In this document: in pieces, positions 10,867 through 22,563 of the stretch
Position numbering within the stretch: the first letter of the stretch is position 1
Layout of the letters: each line of letters opens with the position of its first letter
Notes under the pieces: generated by a model
The model's input: the letters and a program-made list of their open reading frames with translations, nothing else
What the model was told of the DNA's origin: nothing
Databases searched by the model: none
Program-made: the position numbers and the translations under genes
Origin: Punica granatum
Lineage: Eukaryota; Streptophyta; Magnoliopsida; Myrtales; Lythraceae
NCBI RefSeq assembly: GCF_007655135.1
Contig: NC_045134.1
Span: 19,554,568 to 19,618,567 of the forward strand
DNA: 64,000 nt
Reading direction: 5' to 3'

Positions 10867-11972
10867 GCAATGCTAGTTGCCCCTCGTTATCTGTACACTC
10901 CGATTCAAATCACTGGTCTCTATGTTCTGTTGTCGTTTTGTCTCCAATGGATTCTCATTTCTTTGTTGCAACAAACATTGGATTACATGAAATCTCAAAT
11001 AAGACCACACACATTGAAGAGATTAAGACTGATAAACCTACGAGAAATTGAAGTCGCACTGTCAATGCCACCATCATATGTAAATTTCGGTGTGAATAAC
11101 TTACATCTTAAGGATTCTACCAGTCGATGACAAATTGAAGCAAACATCTGACTTAAATTGATCATCCCATGGACATATATGTGAAAGAAATGCATAGAGG
11201 ATCAGCAGTAATAGCCCAATAGTATGCAACGAATTTCAGAAAACACAATTTGCAGGCATAAGATAAACGAAACTTTCAGAAGATAGATGCTTTTTACTCC
11301 AATATATCATTGCTTAACGTTTCAGTAAATATTAGGACTGGTACCATCACATCCATCAAAAAGAACATGATAGTCGAAGTCGAGGAAAGGCCGGTTTGTC
11401 GTCCCATTCTCTAATAAAGTGGACGGTCGATTCATCTGCAATCTTCTCACTACTTCCTAATCTTTTCGCGAGCCTTTGCACCATTCTTTTCTTCAATATA
11501 AATTCTTAACTATGAAACATCCGATTCGGGAATTGAGGAACATCTGGAGGATGCAAGAAAGAAAACAAAGTCATCCTCCTGTGTGGTTCTAATATCCAAG
11601 CCATAGCATTATCATTTTTCCAGAAGATATACTTTGTGGAAGTCTCATTCAACTCACGGTAATTCGCTCCCGATTTTGCTGCAATACCTAACTCTTTCAG
11701 GCTAAAGGGTCAAAGAAAAAAGTTGAAAACTCTTTCTTTTATATTCCTACAGAGTTCCACCATTGGCGACATACCATTTCTGCTGCATATAGATTGCTCA
11801 ATTGGTTACTGGAATATCAGCTAATCAGAACACTATAATTTGCTAGACATCCTACAATACCGAAATCTCTCTTCTAAGTAAACAACTTCCTTCTTAAATC
11901 GTACTCTTCAAAACTTCTAATTAGTCTGCTTGAGCCCATCCGAATCCCTTGGTATCATATTCTTCTATTTGT
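10867..11972. other. Convergent 3' regions of LFG and FORKED-like genes
   Basis: About 1.1 kb holding the 3' UTR of the plus-strand LFG gene on the left and that of the minus-strand gene on the right. The frames seen here are short and overlap in several registers, so I treat them as noise. No repeat was recognised. Confidence 0.5.
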
Positions 11973-14620
11973 TTACTTCAAATCAGGACACTTCCTCCTT
12001 TCGTCAGCAAGAGACAGCAAACTCGAGACACCCTGAGTCCAGATCTCATATTCCCTCCTGTTCTTGCACTCAAACTCCACAATGCCACGGGTCAATGTCT
12101 TAAGGCCAAAGTAGCGGCGCTGCTCCCCTCCCTCAAAAAGGTGCCTTCCGGGCCAAGCGGGCATATCCTTGCACACTTCCAACACAACATCTGCCAATCA
12201 TTGAAATAGCCATCGATTAGGAAAGTATAAGAAAGGCTGCGATTGTCCCCTTTGTTACTTTCTTTTCTTTGGCAAACTCCTGCAGGCTGCAATCTCAGAT
12301 GCGACTCAACGAGGAATGCAGCTTGGAAATGATCACATAAAACTGAAAACATTTTATTATAACTGAATATCAGGCCAGGAAGAGTATTGTGTGTGGTGGC
12401 TTACTCTTTTTCTTCTTGGTTATGGTACTGGCGACGTGCTTGCTCTTCATCTTTAGGATCACCTGTGATGATTCGAAAACATAATGTGATCAGCCACAGG
12501 CCATAACATTTAAGATAAACACCAGATTAATTCAAAAACAATGTCATCTATGGAATACAAATGCACAAAAAAAATAAGAAATGTTACCTGGCCTGTTCGA
12601 TTTATATAGACAGAGACAATCTTCCAGTGAAGATCACCTGTGTTGCGGAAAACCGATTCAACAAATCATCATCTGAAACCAGTAAATATTTAGACAATGG
12701 ACTTGTATAGAAAGTCGCAGACTACCTTTCCGTGTGCGCTTGAGAAGCTCATTCCCTTTAGCAAGGAACTCTTTTATGCAGACCCCAAGAAAATCTTTTT
12801 CCGGCACGATAATTTCGCCATTGTAATCCGAGTTAGGATGCTCGGTGTTTCCTTTGACACAAGCACCCATCCCTTTCTCAACCGGCAGCACTGCTGCGAT
12901 GTTCCAGACCTCCTTCATTGCCCTCGCCTTCAGAGTCGCAGCCCCTCTCAGAGCTGCACGAATTTTAACAGACGGTTACATGATCGTGTCAAAGTTTAAC
13001 AATATGAACGGCCTAAAGCTTCATAAAATTCTTCTAGTAGGGACATTTCTTATCCGTTGTTGCGACATTTGAGTTAAATAATATTTCACCTGTGGCTGCT
13101 GCAGCCGTTAGAGTGGTGATATCATCATGAGACCGAACGTTCACAGCAGAGCTTACAACGGAAGCCAAGTGGTCCCTCTCGGCCCCCATAGCTTCCGCGG
13201 CTTCCACGCACTGAGCAGCAATGAGAGTCGCAGCAGAGGCCACTGCCATGTCTGTCTTAGCCGAGGGTTCGTCAGCCTTTGCTGAAGAAGCTGACGCGGC
13301 ACCAGCAGCAAATGCTGCCACGGCTGCAGCCACGGAAGCCACCGAGATAGCTGCATGGAGCTGTGCATTGTGGGCCCGGGCCTCCTCTTTCTTCTTCTCC
13401 TTCCGGTCCTTGAGCCACCTCCCCACTGTCTTCGCCCCGACAGGGGTGGTTGCCCCAGTCCCGGAGCTGGACCGCCCGCCCGTGAAGAGTGGTTGAAGAG
13501 TATTGTGAGAGCGGAAAAACTGCACAATATGGAAGATTAGTATCTTTTCCTAATGATTTTGAAAACTGTTTTCCGTATTCTGAAGAATAACAAGGTGTAT
13601 TCTCAAATACTACCCAAAAAACTGTTTCCAAGAACTAATGCTTCAGAAACTAGCAAATAAGCATAGCCACAACATTCACACTGTCGATCACGTCTAGTTT
13701 TTCCAATCACATGTTACCGGCCGCCACTTTCTAATTGATGGTGGCTGACACCAAGCATCGGTTTCTCAAAACTATTCCAAAAAGCGAGTGCCTCTCTAGT
13801 ATGGAGGGTCAGCAAAACTAGTCCCGATATATCGATGGCTCAACTTAGGAATCGGGACGGCTTATATATCAAGAATCGGTCTACAATACAATCAGTTTTC
13901 TTTTTTATTAGCTTCATAGAAGTTGTTGAGCAAGCTTCATTGGGAATACAGATTTAAATTTTATAGAAAGAACTTGAATGTGAATTTTCAGTGGCAATAA
14001 CAAACTGCCAGCAAAGAAAAGAAGAAACAATGAAACAATGTAGAGACAGGGCAGAGAAAGCAGAGAAAGGAAAGCAGAGAATGTTCTGTGGAGATGAAGA
14101 AGAATGGGAACCTTAACAATGTCATCGAAGTCTTCAGAAGGGGAGACCGAGACCGGGGGGGTGTCTGTTCCATTCAAGGGTCCACTGCTGTGCGAGAGCC
14201 TCCCCGACGTTAGCGGTGACACTTCCTGCAGATTTCGACAGCTTTTGTTCATTTCATGAAAATGAGCAATACACAACAGTGACACAAATTAAATTCGCGG
14301 GAAAACTTACAATCATGCGTTAAAAACAAGTATATGATAATCCCTTCATATGCTATCAGAGACAGGTTCCTAAAATATGGACTATAAGAACTCACCGATT
14401 GAGACATGATGCGCTCAAGAACGAGCTGGGAAGTGGCGGAAGAATTGAAGGAAAAGTGGTTCGTTGCTGTGGAAAAGCAGGCAGAATTGGCCGCTGCTGT
14501 GATCTCATCTTCATTGAAGAAGCTCTCCCTCATGATGGGCGTCGGGCAAGAGGAAGAGGAGCCATTGTTGTTGTTCATAGCCGACTTTGACGAGGAACGG
14601 TGATGATGGGGAGGACGAGA

Positions 14621-14657
<37 letters not shown>

Positions 14658-14791
14658 AGGGCCTTGCAGACCTCGAGAGCTGACACGCTCCATGTCCTAG
14701 AGAGGTACTCCATCGGCTCCTTCGGGCTCTCTGGGGGCATCATTTGAGCCTCCTGTGATTTCTTCTTCATTTGGATTGACATCTCTTCCAT
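11973..14791 (-). CDS. FORKED-like / VAN3-binding protein (DUF828 plus PH domain)
   Basis: Seven exons read right to left: 14396-14791, 14112-14225, 13090-13519, 12726-12953, 12588-12637, 12405-12462, 11973-12190. The 1494 nt give 497 residues, a normal length. The N-terminus has [20 protein letters not shown], the conserved start of the DUF828 (auxin canalisation) region, then a poly-Ser run and His-rich linker. Exon 3 carries the signature [20 protein letters not shown], followed by an Ala-rich helix and the [18 protein letters not shown] block. Exons 4-7 form the C-terminal PH_2 domain, ending in [20 protein letters not shown]. Known members bind the ARF-GAP VAN3/SFC and phosphoinositides at the trans-Golgi and plasma membrane and guide PIN-dependent vein patterning; that role is inferred here from family membership. 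All splice sites are GT-AG and frames join cleanly. Confidence 0.92.
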
Positions 14792-17162
14792 GGAGAGTGT
14801 TTGGAATGCTTTTGCAGATGGCAGTTCTTTTTTGTATGTCTTCCTCTTTTTTGCTGGCTGTTATTGTGATTTGGGCAGCCTTTTATATGCCTTTGGAGGG
14901 AAAACGCTTTGTCTGTCTTTTTCTCTTTATTATTCGGATCGATTTGCATTAAAGTAATTAACTAATTCTCGAAGCATATACTGTCTTTGTTTTCTTAAAA
15001 CTCAAACAACTATTGAACCGCGGATCACCTTATTTTATGGTAAAGACACCCATATAGTCCTGAATGCCATTAGGCAAACCATTCTAGGATGAGATGCTCT
15101 CCGCTCTCCACAAGTGAGTTGTTCTAGAGTCGTGATCACGATCCATTTGAATGATATACGCGAACGACGATACATTGGTCTGCGCACGTGGAGATAGTCC
15201 AAAGAACTTATTACCTAGTCTAAAGAGCTCCTTGTCAGATATGCACGATACTAATAATTGTTCAAACCATATGTTAAAATGTCTTATCGTTTTTTTATGT
15301 ATATCAGTTTTCAAATATGTATTGACATAATATGCACCAGAATGACATGGCACTTTTACATATCTTTCAAACAATCTTTTGGTTAGCGGATATCAAATTA
15401 TAACTGCATTAATATCAAATTTAGCTATTAGTAATCCTAATGATGAATAAGATGTTGTGTCTCTAGCAAGAATTAATTTTGTTGTCTCCTAGACATTGAT
15501 AAAGGGGAAGGTACAAAATTTTGGGGATGGGGGAATGTGGTCAAAATGCGAAGGTGGGTAAGGGTCAAGAGGGGCATGTGGGTGTTGTGCTTTTCAATCC
15601 TCAATGCGTTAGCGAAGGGAAGGGGGAGGCCAAAGCTGCTTTATTTTAACTTAAGCGGCTGCTTTTTCAGCAGCTTGTTGGTTTCAGTAGACAAACAAAG
15701 TACTAAATCTCCCTCTTTCTCTGTCACTGATTTGATCTGATCGATGGTTAAAGGTCTTACGTTTGTTTGGCTGTACATTTGATTCCAGTTGGGTCCCGTC
15801 ATAAATCAAGAAATTCGTTCTTCTTAAGAAACCCGAGACCGTCTCGTGAGACTATGGGTATTCTCTGTTATTGGCTCTAACTATTCTGTTCGGACATCAG
15901 TTTAGTACTGACCACAAAGTATTTTCAGTAGATTTCGAACCCTTGCATTGCGATAAAATTCACCCACTGAAAGTTTAATTTGCCATTAAATCACATTTAC
16001 ATGAGTCTTAATCATTGATAGATTTATGTCTCCATTTTTCTCTTTCCTTTTCCTTTTCCTTTTCTTTTTTAAAAATTTGGGGATTGTTTTGGTTTATGTA
16101 ACCTTAGACCAATGATCAGAGGACAGACATGACATGTCATTCAACAAGGTGACTGCCTAAGACATCACTCATGATAAACCTAGTCATCCTCCATGACGTC
16201 CAGTAATGGCTTGGGCATCCTACGGGGTCATAGGTCTCGAAGTCGGATTATGCTTTATCATTGCACATTGTGCTTCTTGTAAATCCACAAAAACCGGGTC
16301 ATAGCCTATATGGGTCCAGGACTCAAGCTCACCAGTCACCAGTGGCATGCACTACCCTGGGAGCTACGACAGGTAAGCATATATGTATCAGCCTCACCTC
16401 GGCCTAGAAATCGGTAGGCTAGCCCCCCTCGATCAAAATCCTGAGCCCATCCCTGAAAATATCGATAATTTTACCTAGCTAGAATGGCCATATATTATTT
16501 TCAACAGCAATATTTAGCAATTGATCTGATCTGATATTTTCTCCTAATTACATCCTTTCATAATAAACATGGTCTCATAGTGATTCCAAACTTCTTTCAA
16601 AATAATAAACACTCGTCTCATCGTGATTCCGAACACATATCGACTCATCGTCTCATTGTACTGAACCATGTTTCTCTCTAAATACTTGTGCGTAAGAAAT
16701 ATCTCTAAACTATCCAACATATATACGTGAAAATCCACGATCGATTCGACTCGACGGATGCGTAGTGTCGGTAAAGATAGCAGTACGCATGCATGGGATG
16801 TGGGCAATGCACGGAGACGACAGAGGAGCAGTAAGGCAGCAGAAGAGCAGTAGTAAGCAGCGGGATGTCTAATGTCTATGGGAAGGAGTTGCCGTTATCA
16901 GAGGCCGACAAGCTGAACGAATGTAACTCATCAATCAAAACTCCAAGACAAAAAACTAATCGGCCCCCCCAAAAAGAGCTCCTCAGTTTTGGTCCCCAAT
17001 CCAAACTGTACATTGCTGCCCACTAAATAAATACGCTTGCTTTCAATTGGAGACAAAAATTTAAAAACCTCAAACAGAGCATTACTCCCTGACTGCTAAT
17101 CAAATAGCATATATACATATGGCCGGGGTTTCTTTTTTCTTTTTTCTTTTTTCTTTTTTTTT
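14792..17162. other. Intergenic, including the FORKED-like promoter
   Basis: The part next to 14791 should hold the 5' leader and promoter of the minus-strand gene. A polypyrimidine tract of (CCTTTT)n type lies near 16040-16070 and a TTTTTTC tract near 17130-17166. A less AT-rich segment at about 16080-16480 looks repeat-like but I cannot place it. No coding frame longer than about 100 codons has recognisable content. Confidence 0.4.
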
Positions 17163-17354
17163 TTTTATGGTGACTGATTGCCACCGGTGACCAATGCGGT
17201 ATTTCATGTTGAAAAGCGTGGTATTTTTATTCAAATGCATAGTATTTAAACATTTATCGTTGTACTGACCCTTCTAAATGAGGTACTACGCATTTGAATA
17301 GAAGTATCACATCTTTCAAGATATTATCACGGTGATAATCAATCACCGTATAAA
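17163..17354. mobile_element. Palindromic MITE, about 190 bp
   Basis: The left half starts TTTTATGGTGACTGATTGCC and contains TTATTCAAATGCATAGTA. The right half contains TACTACGCATTTGAATA and ends ATCAATCACCGTATAAA, so the two halves are imperfect reverse complements over most of their length. This is the foldback structure of a non-autonomous DNA transposon. I could not define a target duplication, so the superfamily is open. Confidence 0.65.
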
Positions 17355-17373
17355 ATTCCCAAACGCATATTAC

Positions 17374-17395
17374 ATATATATATATATATATATAT
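17374..17395. repeat. (TA)n microsatellite
   Basis: Uninterrupted AT/TA dinucleotide run of about 22 bp directly right of the palindromic MITE. Confidence 0.9.
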
Positions 17396-19126
17396 GTCAT
17401 ATTTAAACTTCTAGAGACTATAGTAAACTGTTTCCAATAATTACCCCAAATGGCACATAATTTTCTATATTTGAGTAGGTATCTGCATGGCTACTTTGTA
17501 TTCAGGGGTTCTCTATATTCGCATGGCAGGCGTTAGCACTTCTTTTACCCTCCATTAGAGGGAAAGTGCGAGGAGGAGAGGGGAGGGGAATAGGATTTTG
17601 CATAGAAGTTTTTGAAAATTCCATACAACTTTCAATTTCCCTCCATTTCTTTCGTATCCAAACAAAACATTAGCACCAAAACTGAGGGGGTTCTATCCAA
17701 CAAACAATTATGGGATCATATAGCTCACGCTAACATGGTAAGAAAGAAAGAATATCGACACTACTGTATTAAAGTTCAAGAATATCCACACGATTGTATT
17801 AAAGTTGAACCCTCATTTGAGAAAGGGTGTGTAGTACATTGGATATACACGAGGTTTTGGGTCTAATTATCGCTAAATTTTCGGCATCTTTCCTCACGAA
17901 CATGACGGGGTAAATTATTGAAGAATTTCTCAACCATATGGCAAATACACCACCAAACCATTTGGATAGATCAGAAGTTTCCCCATAGTAATAATAAGTA
18001 AAAATATACCATGAGAGAGCCCCTGCAGAAGACATTTCCTGACTATCCCTTTCTTCCGCAAACAAACAAGGCTGCGCGTGCTTATATAATATACACACAT
18101 ACACACACACACATATACATAGAAAGAGAGAGAGAGAGAGAATTGATACGTCATGTTTTTCACCTTTTGAGCTCATTTCTTCTTTCTTTTTTTTTCTTTT
18201 TTTTTTTATCAGACAGACAGAATAATATGCCCTGAGGCAGCTAAAATCTAAGGCACTCCCGTACAGAGATCGTCCCTTCACGGTTCCATCCATTGCAATG
18301 CAAGCAATGAAACACTTCCTCTACCTCTCCCTCCTACAGTGTGTGGGTGTGTCAGCTTTCCCTTTTCCCTTTTTCCCTTTTCCGTTTTCCAAATTATTGC
18401 TTTTCTTGGTTTTCCTTTTCCCTTTTCCAGGAAAAAAAAAATAACAAAAGAAGAAGAAGAGGAGGAAAATAAAAGGGAAAAGAAGGGGGGTTCACTGTTC
18501 CTTTCCTGTTCGTCTCTTTATTCCCTTTGCCCGCGTTTCCACACTATTCATCACGAAACCCTTTTTCTTCCTTCTTCCTCTGGAGCTCGTTAGTCATTAC
18601 TTCTTACTTTTTCCACTTTCAATTATTGTTTCTTTTCATTCTTTTACTCTATCTTTGGATCGAGGGAAACGGGAAAAGGGGAAGGGATATAACCGAGAAA
18701 TGAAAAAATCGATTCCAAATCAATTCAATTCTCCTAAAATATAATTTAGTTACGTGCAATTTTTCTTGAAATTTTTTTATATGGTTTAGTTTCCGGTTTT
18801 AAGTTAAAAATTGGAAAAAAAAAATCAAATCGAACCATATATGTATATATGTGAGATTTTTTTTCTTTCAAAGCTCTTTGCATCCCCCTACCGTGAAACA
18901 AGTTTTTTTTTATGCGTATTGGGATGCATACTTGATTTGTTTTATTACTTTATGGATTATGAGCTTTATATATTGTTTGGTAAAATAGAAACTTGATTTA
19001 CTTTATTAACTACTTTCTAGACTAAGGACTTTCAAGGTATATGAAGATTAAATTCGAGATTTATTTGCTCCTAGTTTATTGCCGTTTGAGATGCATCATG
19101 CATATCAGTGATTTTTTCTGGTAAAT
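17396..19126. other. Intergenic with CA, GA and pyrimidine tracts
   Basis: Contains a (CA)n/(GA)n tract around 18093-18142 and long pyrimidine-rich stretches at about 18175-18210 and 18355-18420. I looked for conserved plant microRNA sequences and tRNA boxes and saw none. No supported coding sequence. Confidence 0.45.
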
Positions 19127-19332
19127 AAAATTCATCTGGATAAACCAACAAGGGTCGGTTCGATGTTTGTGCCCCTCAACCAAAGTCTTGGATTCGAGTA
19201 TTGAGAATGAAGAAAATCATTGATCATGAGAGTTTTACTCCTTAGTCGGTCGACCCGCGCTAACTGGATTAGTCATGGTTCGTTGGGCTTCTGAATACAT
19301 GGATACACATCGAAAAAAAATTCATCTAGATA
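19127..19332 (+). mobile_element. SINE-like retroposon with target duplication
   Basis: A body of about 170 bp (about 19143-19316) contains a pol III B-box-like GGATTCGAGTA (from 19190), the phrase CTAACTGGATTAGTC that I associate with a widespread plant SINE, and a 3' A-run. The flanks aaaattcatctggata (19127-19142) and aaaattcatctagata (19317-19332) match except for one base, a good target-site duplication for reverse-transcribed insertion. The A box is not clear, so the copy may be 5'-truncated. Confidence 0.65.
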
Positions 19333-20063
19333 TGACGCAATAGGAGAATTAAATTAATTGCTCTTAACACATTAGGGGCGATACAATCTAAAAAGAACAT
19401 TTAGTTATCAAGACCGAGCACCCCTACCTTTCCTCCGTTTCCTTCGATCTGAACGGACAGTTTGAGTAGTCTGAAGAGTTTTAAAATGCACTTAAGGTTC
19501 ATTTTTGGAGTAAGAAATATTCTGTGGATTTGGAGAAAATTATGATTTGTCAACCCCCAAATTTTAGACTTAACGTCATTTTCATCCCTGTCTTGCGATT
19601 ATCTTGTTTTTCCCATTTAGGAAATCATTTTCCAGTATTTCCTGAAAACGTTTTCCGCCAGTTCCTCACTTTCAATTTACAAAATACTAAAAAAGCATGC
19701 AGTTCTTCAATTTTTCAGTGGTCCCATATATCGTGGGGATTGAAAATTTGAACTGTCAACTTCCGAACGAAGATGCTAATCATGCAATTTAATCAATTTA
19801 GATACAAATACGACACATATTAAACTCAAACTTGGCAGAAATCAACACATCTTACAATTCTCACCATCTCGGATACCAAGAGAGTTCACCCGTGGCATAG
19901 CACATTTATAGCTACCCTGATAAAAGATAATTTACAGGTCGCAACAATAGCTAGCTGCTTGAGACTTATCTCCAGAATGCATACACATTGTCAACCGCGA
20001 AATACAAAGACCCGAACATCAGAGAAAGACACCTGCTCACTCAGCCTCACAAAGCAGAATGAT
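19333..20063. other. Intergenic, 3' side of the L10-interacting-MYB-like module
   Basis: About 730 bp. The right-hand portion should hold the 3' UTR of the minus-strand gene that stops at 20064. Nothing else is recognised. Confidence 0.4.
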
Positions 20064-21573
20064 CTACCTGTGATTCTGCTTCTTGAACTCGTGCTTGAGC
20101 CAGTTGACCCTCTTCTCGCTGCTCTTCAGGTTCTTGAATATCATCTGGTTCAGCCTGTCCTTCAGGTGATCCAATGCGAAGAAGTGGAGCTCATCATTCT
20201 GCTCGATCTCAGGCATCGTGCCTAACATCTCCATGATCTCGCTATATGTAACATGGCTCGGATCCAATGGCTCCGGAGGAATCTGCGATGGGATAATGCT
20301 CTTACTCTCGACAGCCGAATAGAGCCTATCTAGCTGCTTGCTGCGCTTAGAAGTCCCTTGTAATTTCTTCTTCTTCTTCTTCTTTCCTTTCAATCTACTG
20401 CTAAGTCTGTTCAGCTCCACCTGTTTCTTGGCCTTCTTCGAACCCAACTCGCCAATACTTTCTCCAACATCCTTGTTATCATTTAAGTTGTCATCGCCGC
20501 TATCTGAAGGCACAACGTCATTGTAGTTGGACATGTCTTCATCATTGTAGTTGGACATGTCATCATCGTTGAAGTTAGGAGGCGTGTCTTGGGATGGGAC
20601 CCATGGAATATATCCAGTGGAAACGACGTTCATGAACATTCTATCTAGCAGCACCTCCAAGTCCGGCGGGATCCCTTCCGTTCTGAAGCTCCTAAATTCT
20701 GGATTCAGCTGGAGAAAATGGAAGCACACTTTTTAAATGTTTGCCACACAAATGAAATGGAATGTAAATTAGTCAATTTGGTTGACGACATGGGGGCTGC
20801 CTGAGGCTTACAGGAGTTAACAGAGCCGAATAAGGCGTGTCGTGTCCTTGGCCCGATTCCACTTTTAATGCAGTACAACATCTAACATGGGCTTTATAAT
20901 GAGATTTAAACTTATCCAATTGTATTCAGTTATTGGTTGCTCATGTTTCCCGAGATTAGTTCCATCAGGAACCTCGTCAACAAAAAGAAAATAAAAACAA
21001 TAAAACATTTTAAAGGATCAAAATAAAGCCGGAAACACATTTCAGACTCGATTCCTGAAGTCTTCATTTAGCACAGTGGGACCACTAGATTGGCTTTATC
21101 AAAACCACCAATTTACCTGTTTCCAAGGACTCTTGGTGCACTAATAGCCCACAATAGCTCCATAATAAGCTGCTCATTAACACTAAAGAATTGGGATGGG
21201 TAGAATCATCATAAGCCAATACCTGAATTTTTCGCACCCACCATTCATCAGTTGCATTGACAGTCTTCTTCTGCGAGTCCCATCCCAGCTCTGTTTCACC
21301 ATCGATAAGCTGCTTCCATTTTTCCCACTCACCCTTGAGACTATTCCACTTGCTTTGCAACTGATCTTTGTCATATTTCCTACCAGTTTGCACCTCAAAC
21401 TTACTGGCTATAATTTCCCACATTTTTTCAGTGAATTGGGTCCCTGGGCATTGACCTCTATCGATTCGTTCAATGCATAACTTGCAGAAGACCTCCACAA
21501 GTTGTGACGACCAGAAAGCTTCACAAGAGATTGGCACCTTCACGTAGTTTAATAAATCAGCAAATGCATGCAT
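20064..21573 (-). CDS. L10-interacting MYB-domain-like protein module (Myb/SANT-like)
   Basis: Two exons are clear: 21223-21537 (open upstream to an ATG at 21573) and 20064-20708, joined in phase 0 by a GT-AG intron. The first carries the Myb/SANT-like domain (Myb_DNA-bind_3): CKLCIERIDRGQCPGTQFTE, YDKDQLQSKWNSLKGEWEKW, LGWDSQKKTVNATDEWW. The second opens with LNPEFRSFRTEGIPPDLEVL and LDRMFMNVV, followed by an acidic/Asn-rich linker, a poly-Lys stretch, RLYSAVESKS, and the C-terminal EKRVNWLKHEFKK. This is the layout of plant L10-interacting MYB proteins such as LIMYB, which work in NIK1 immune signalling; they descend from the Harbinger-type Myb protein. As a free-standing gene it would start at 21573 (331 residues). 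Alternatively it is the 3' half of a longer gene starting at 24348, because a splice acceptor at 21538/21537 joins in frame with the upstream module. Confidence 0.8.
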
Positions 21574-22563
21574 AGTAAGTCAAAGCAAGCTCTGAGGTAA
21601 GAAATATAATTAGGTTCTTCATCCGTACAGCACAACTCACTTCCAGAAAAATTCCTCAATTTAGAACAGATACAAGCAAAGTCACCATTAGCTGTGACGA
21701 GAGAATCTCTTAACAGAAAAAATTTTAACCAAGGATCACAGAGAGAACAGACTCTCCAAAGAATACCACCAAAATGAACAATAATATGGAAAGTCTCCGA
21801 CTTTGAGAGAATGAACCACAACGTTCTATAACAGAAAAGAACGCAACAAGTAATTTTTAAAATTTTAACTACACATTGAAGATGAGCAATAGATTATAAC
21901 AGAGAGATCTTCAGGAAAAATTAAAACAAAGATAATGATGATAATTAAGTGCAAGTATGAAAAAGAAGAAGAGAGAAATAAAGAGAAGACCCAAAAATAG
22001 AAAAGTGTGGGGGGGGTGGAGAAGAGGAGGGAGGGACTAACAGTAATATTGATGTCATTACTGGTCTGGCCAGTAGACCCCTTTAGAAGAGTTGTCTTCC
22101 AGTAAAATATGAAAACTGGGTATGAGATAAGGGAACCTAAGATAGTTTCTCCATTTTGCAGAAGTTTCAAGAATCAAAAAGGGAAAAGCTATGAAAGTTT
22201 ATGAATATTCATAAAGAGTCCCGAGTTTTCTAAAGATACTGTTCTCCCCAACACATTCCCTCAGCATAGTGAAGAACTTGGAAATGCTCCACAATGCATT
22301 CAATGAAGAGTTTCTTACACCTGGTGCATCATAAATTCCCTTATCTCCTAAAAGAACTCTCTCCACTAGTAAAGCATGCAAGTATATAACTCAGAAACTC
22401 CATCTAACTTCCCAGGTAACTCACAAATAGCTTCAAAATTCTTCACTAGAAATTCTCAAAGGAAAAGCAAGCTAAGATTAAGGTAGTTTCTCAGGATCAC
22501 ACTAATTTAGCAATAAAGTACCATCACAGGGAAATATTGCATAACATAACAAAGATGTAGTTC

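Noticed and set aside
13153..13631. Several overlapping frames on both strands over FORKED-like exon 3
   Set aside because: Only one frame continues the VAN3-binding signature and joins the neighbouring exons. The others are shadows of a GC- and Ala-rich exon.
14399..14603. Plus-strand frames over the poly-Ser coding tract
   Set aside because: Reverse-strand shadows of FORKED-like exon 1.
18300..18600. Possible microRNA or small gene in the pyrimidine-rich stretch
   Set aside because: No conserved mature microRNA and no hairpin of suitable form could be seen; it reads as low-complexity leader-like sequence.
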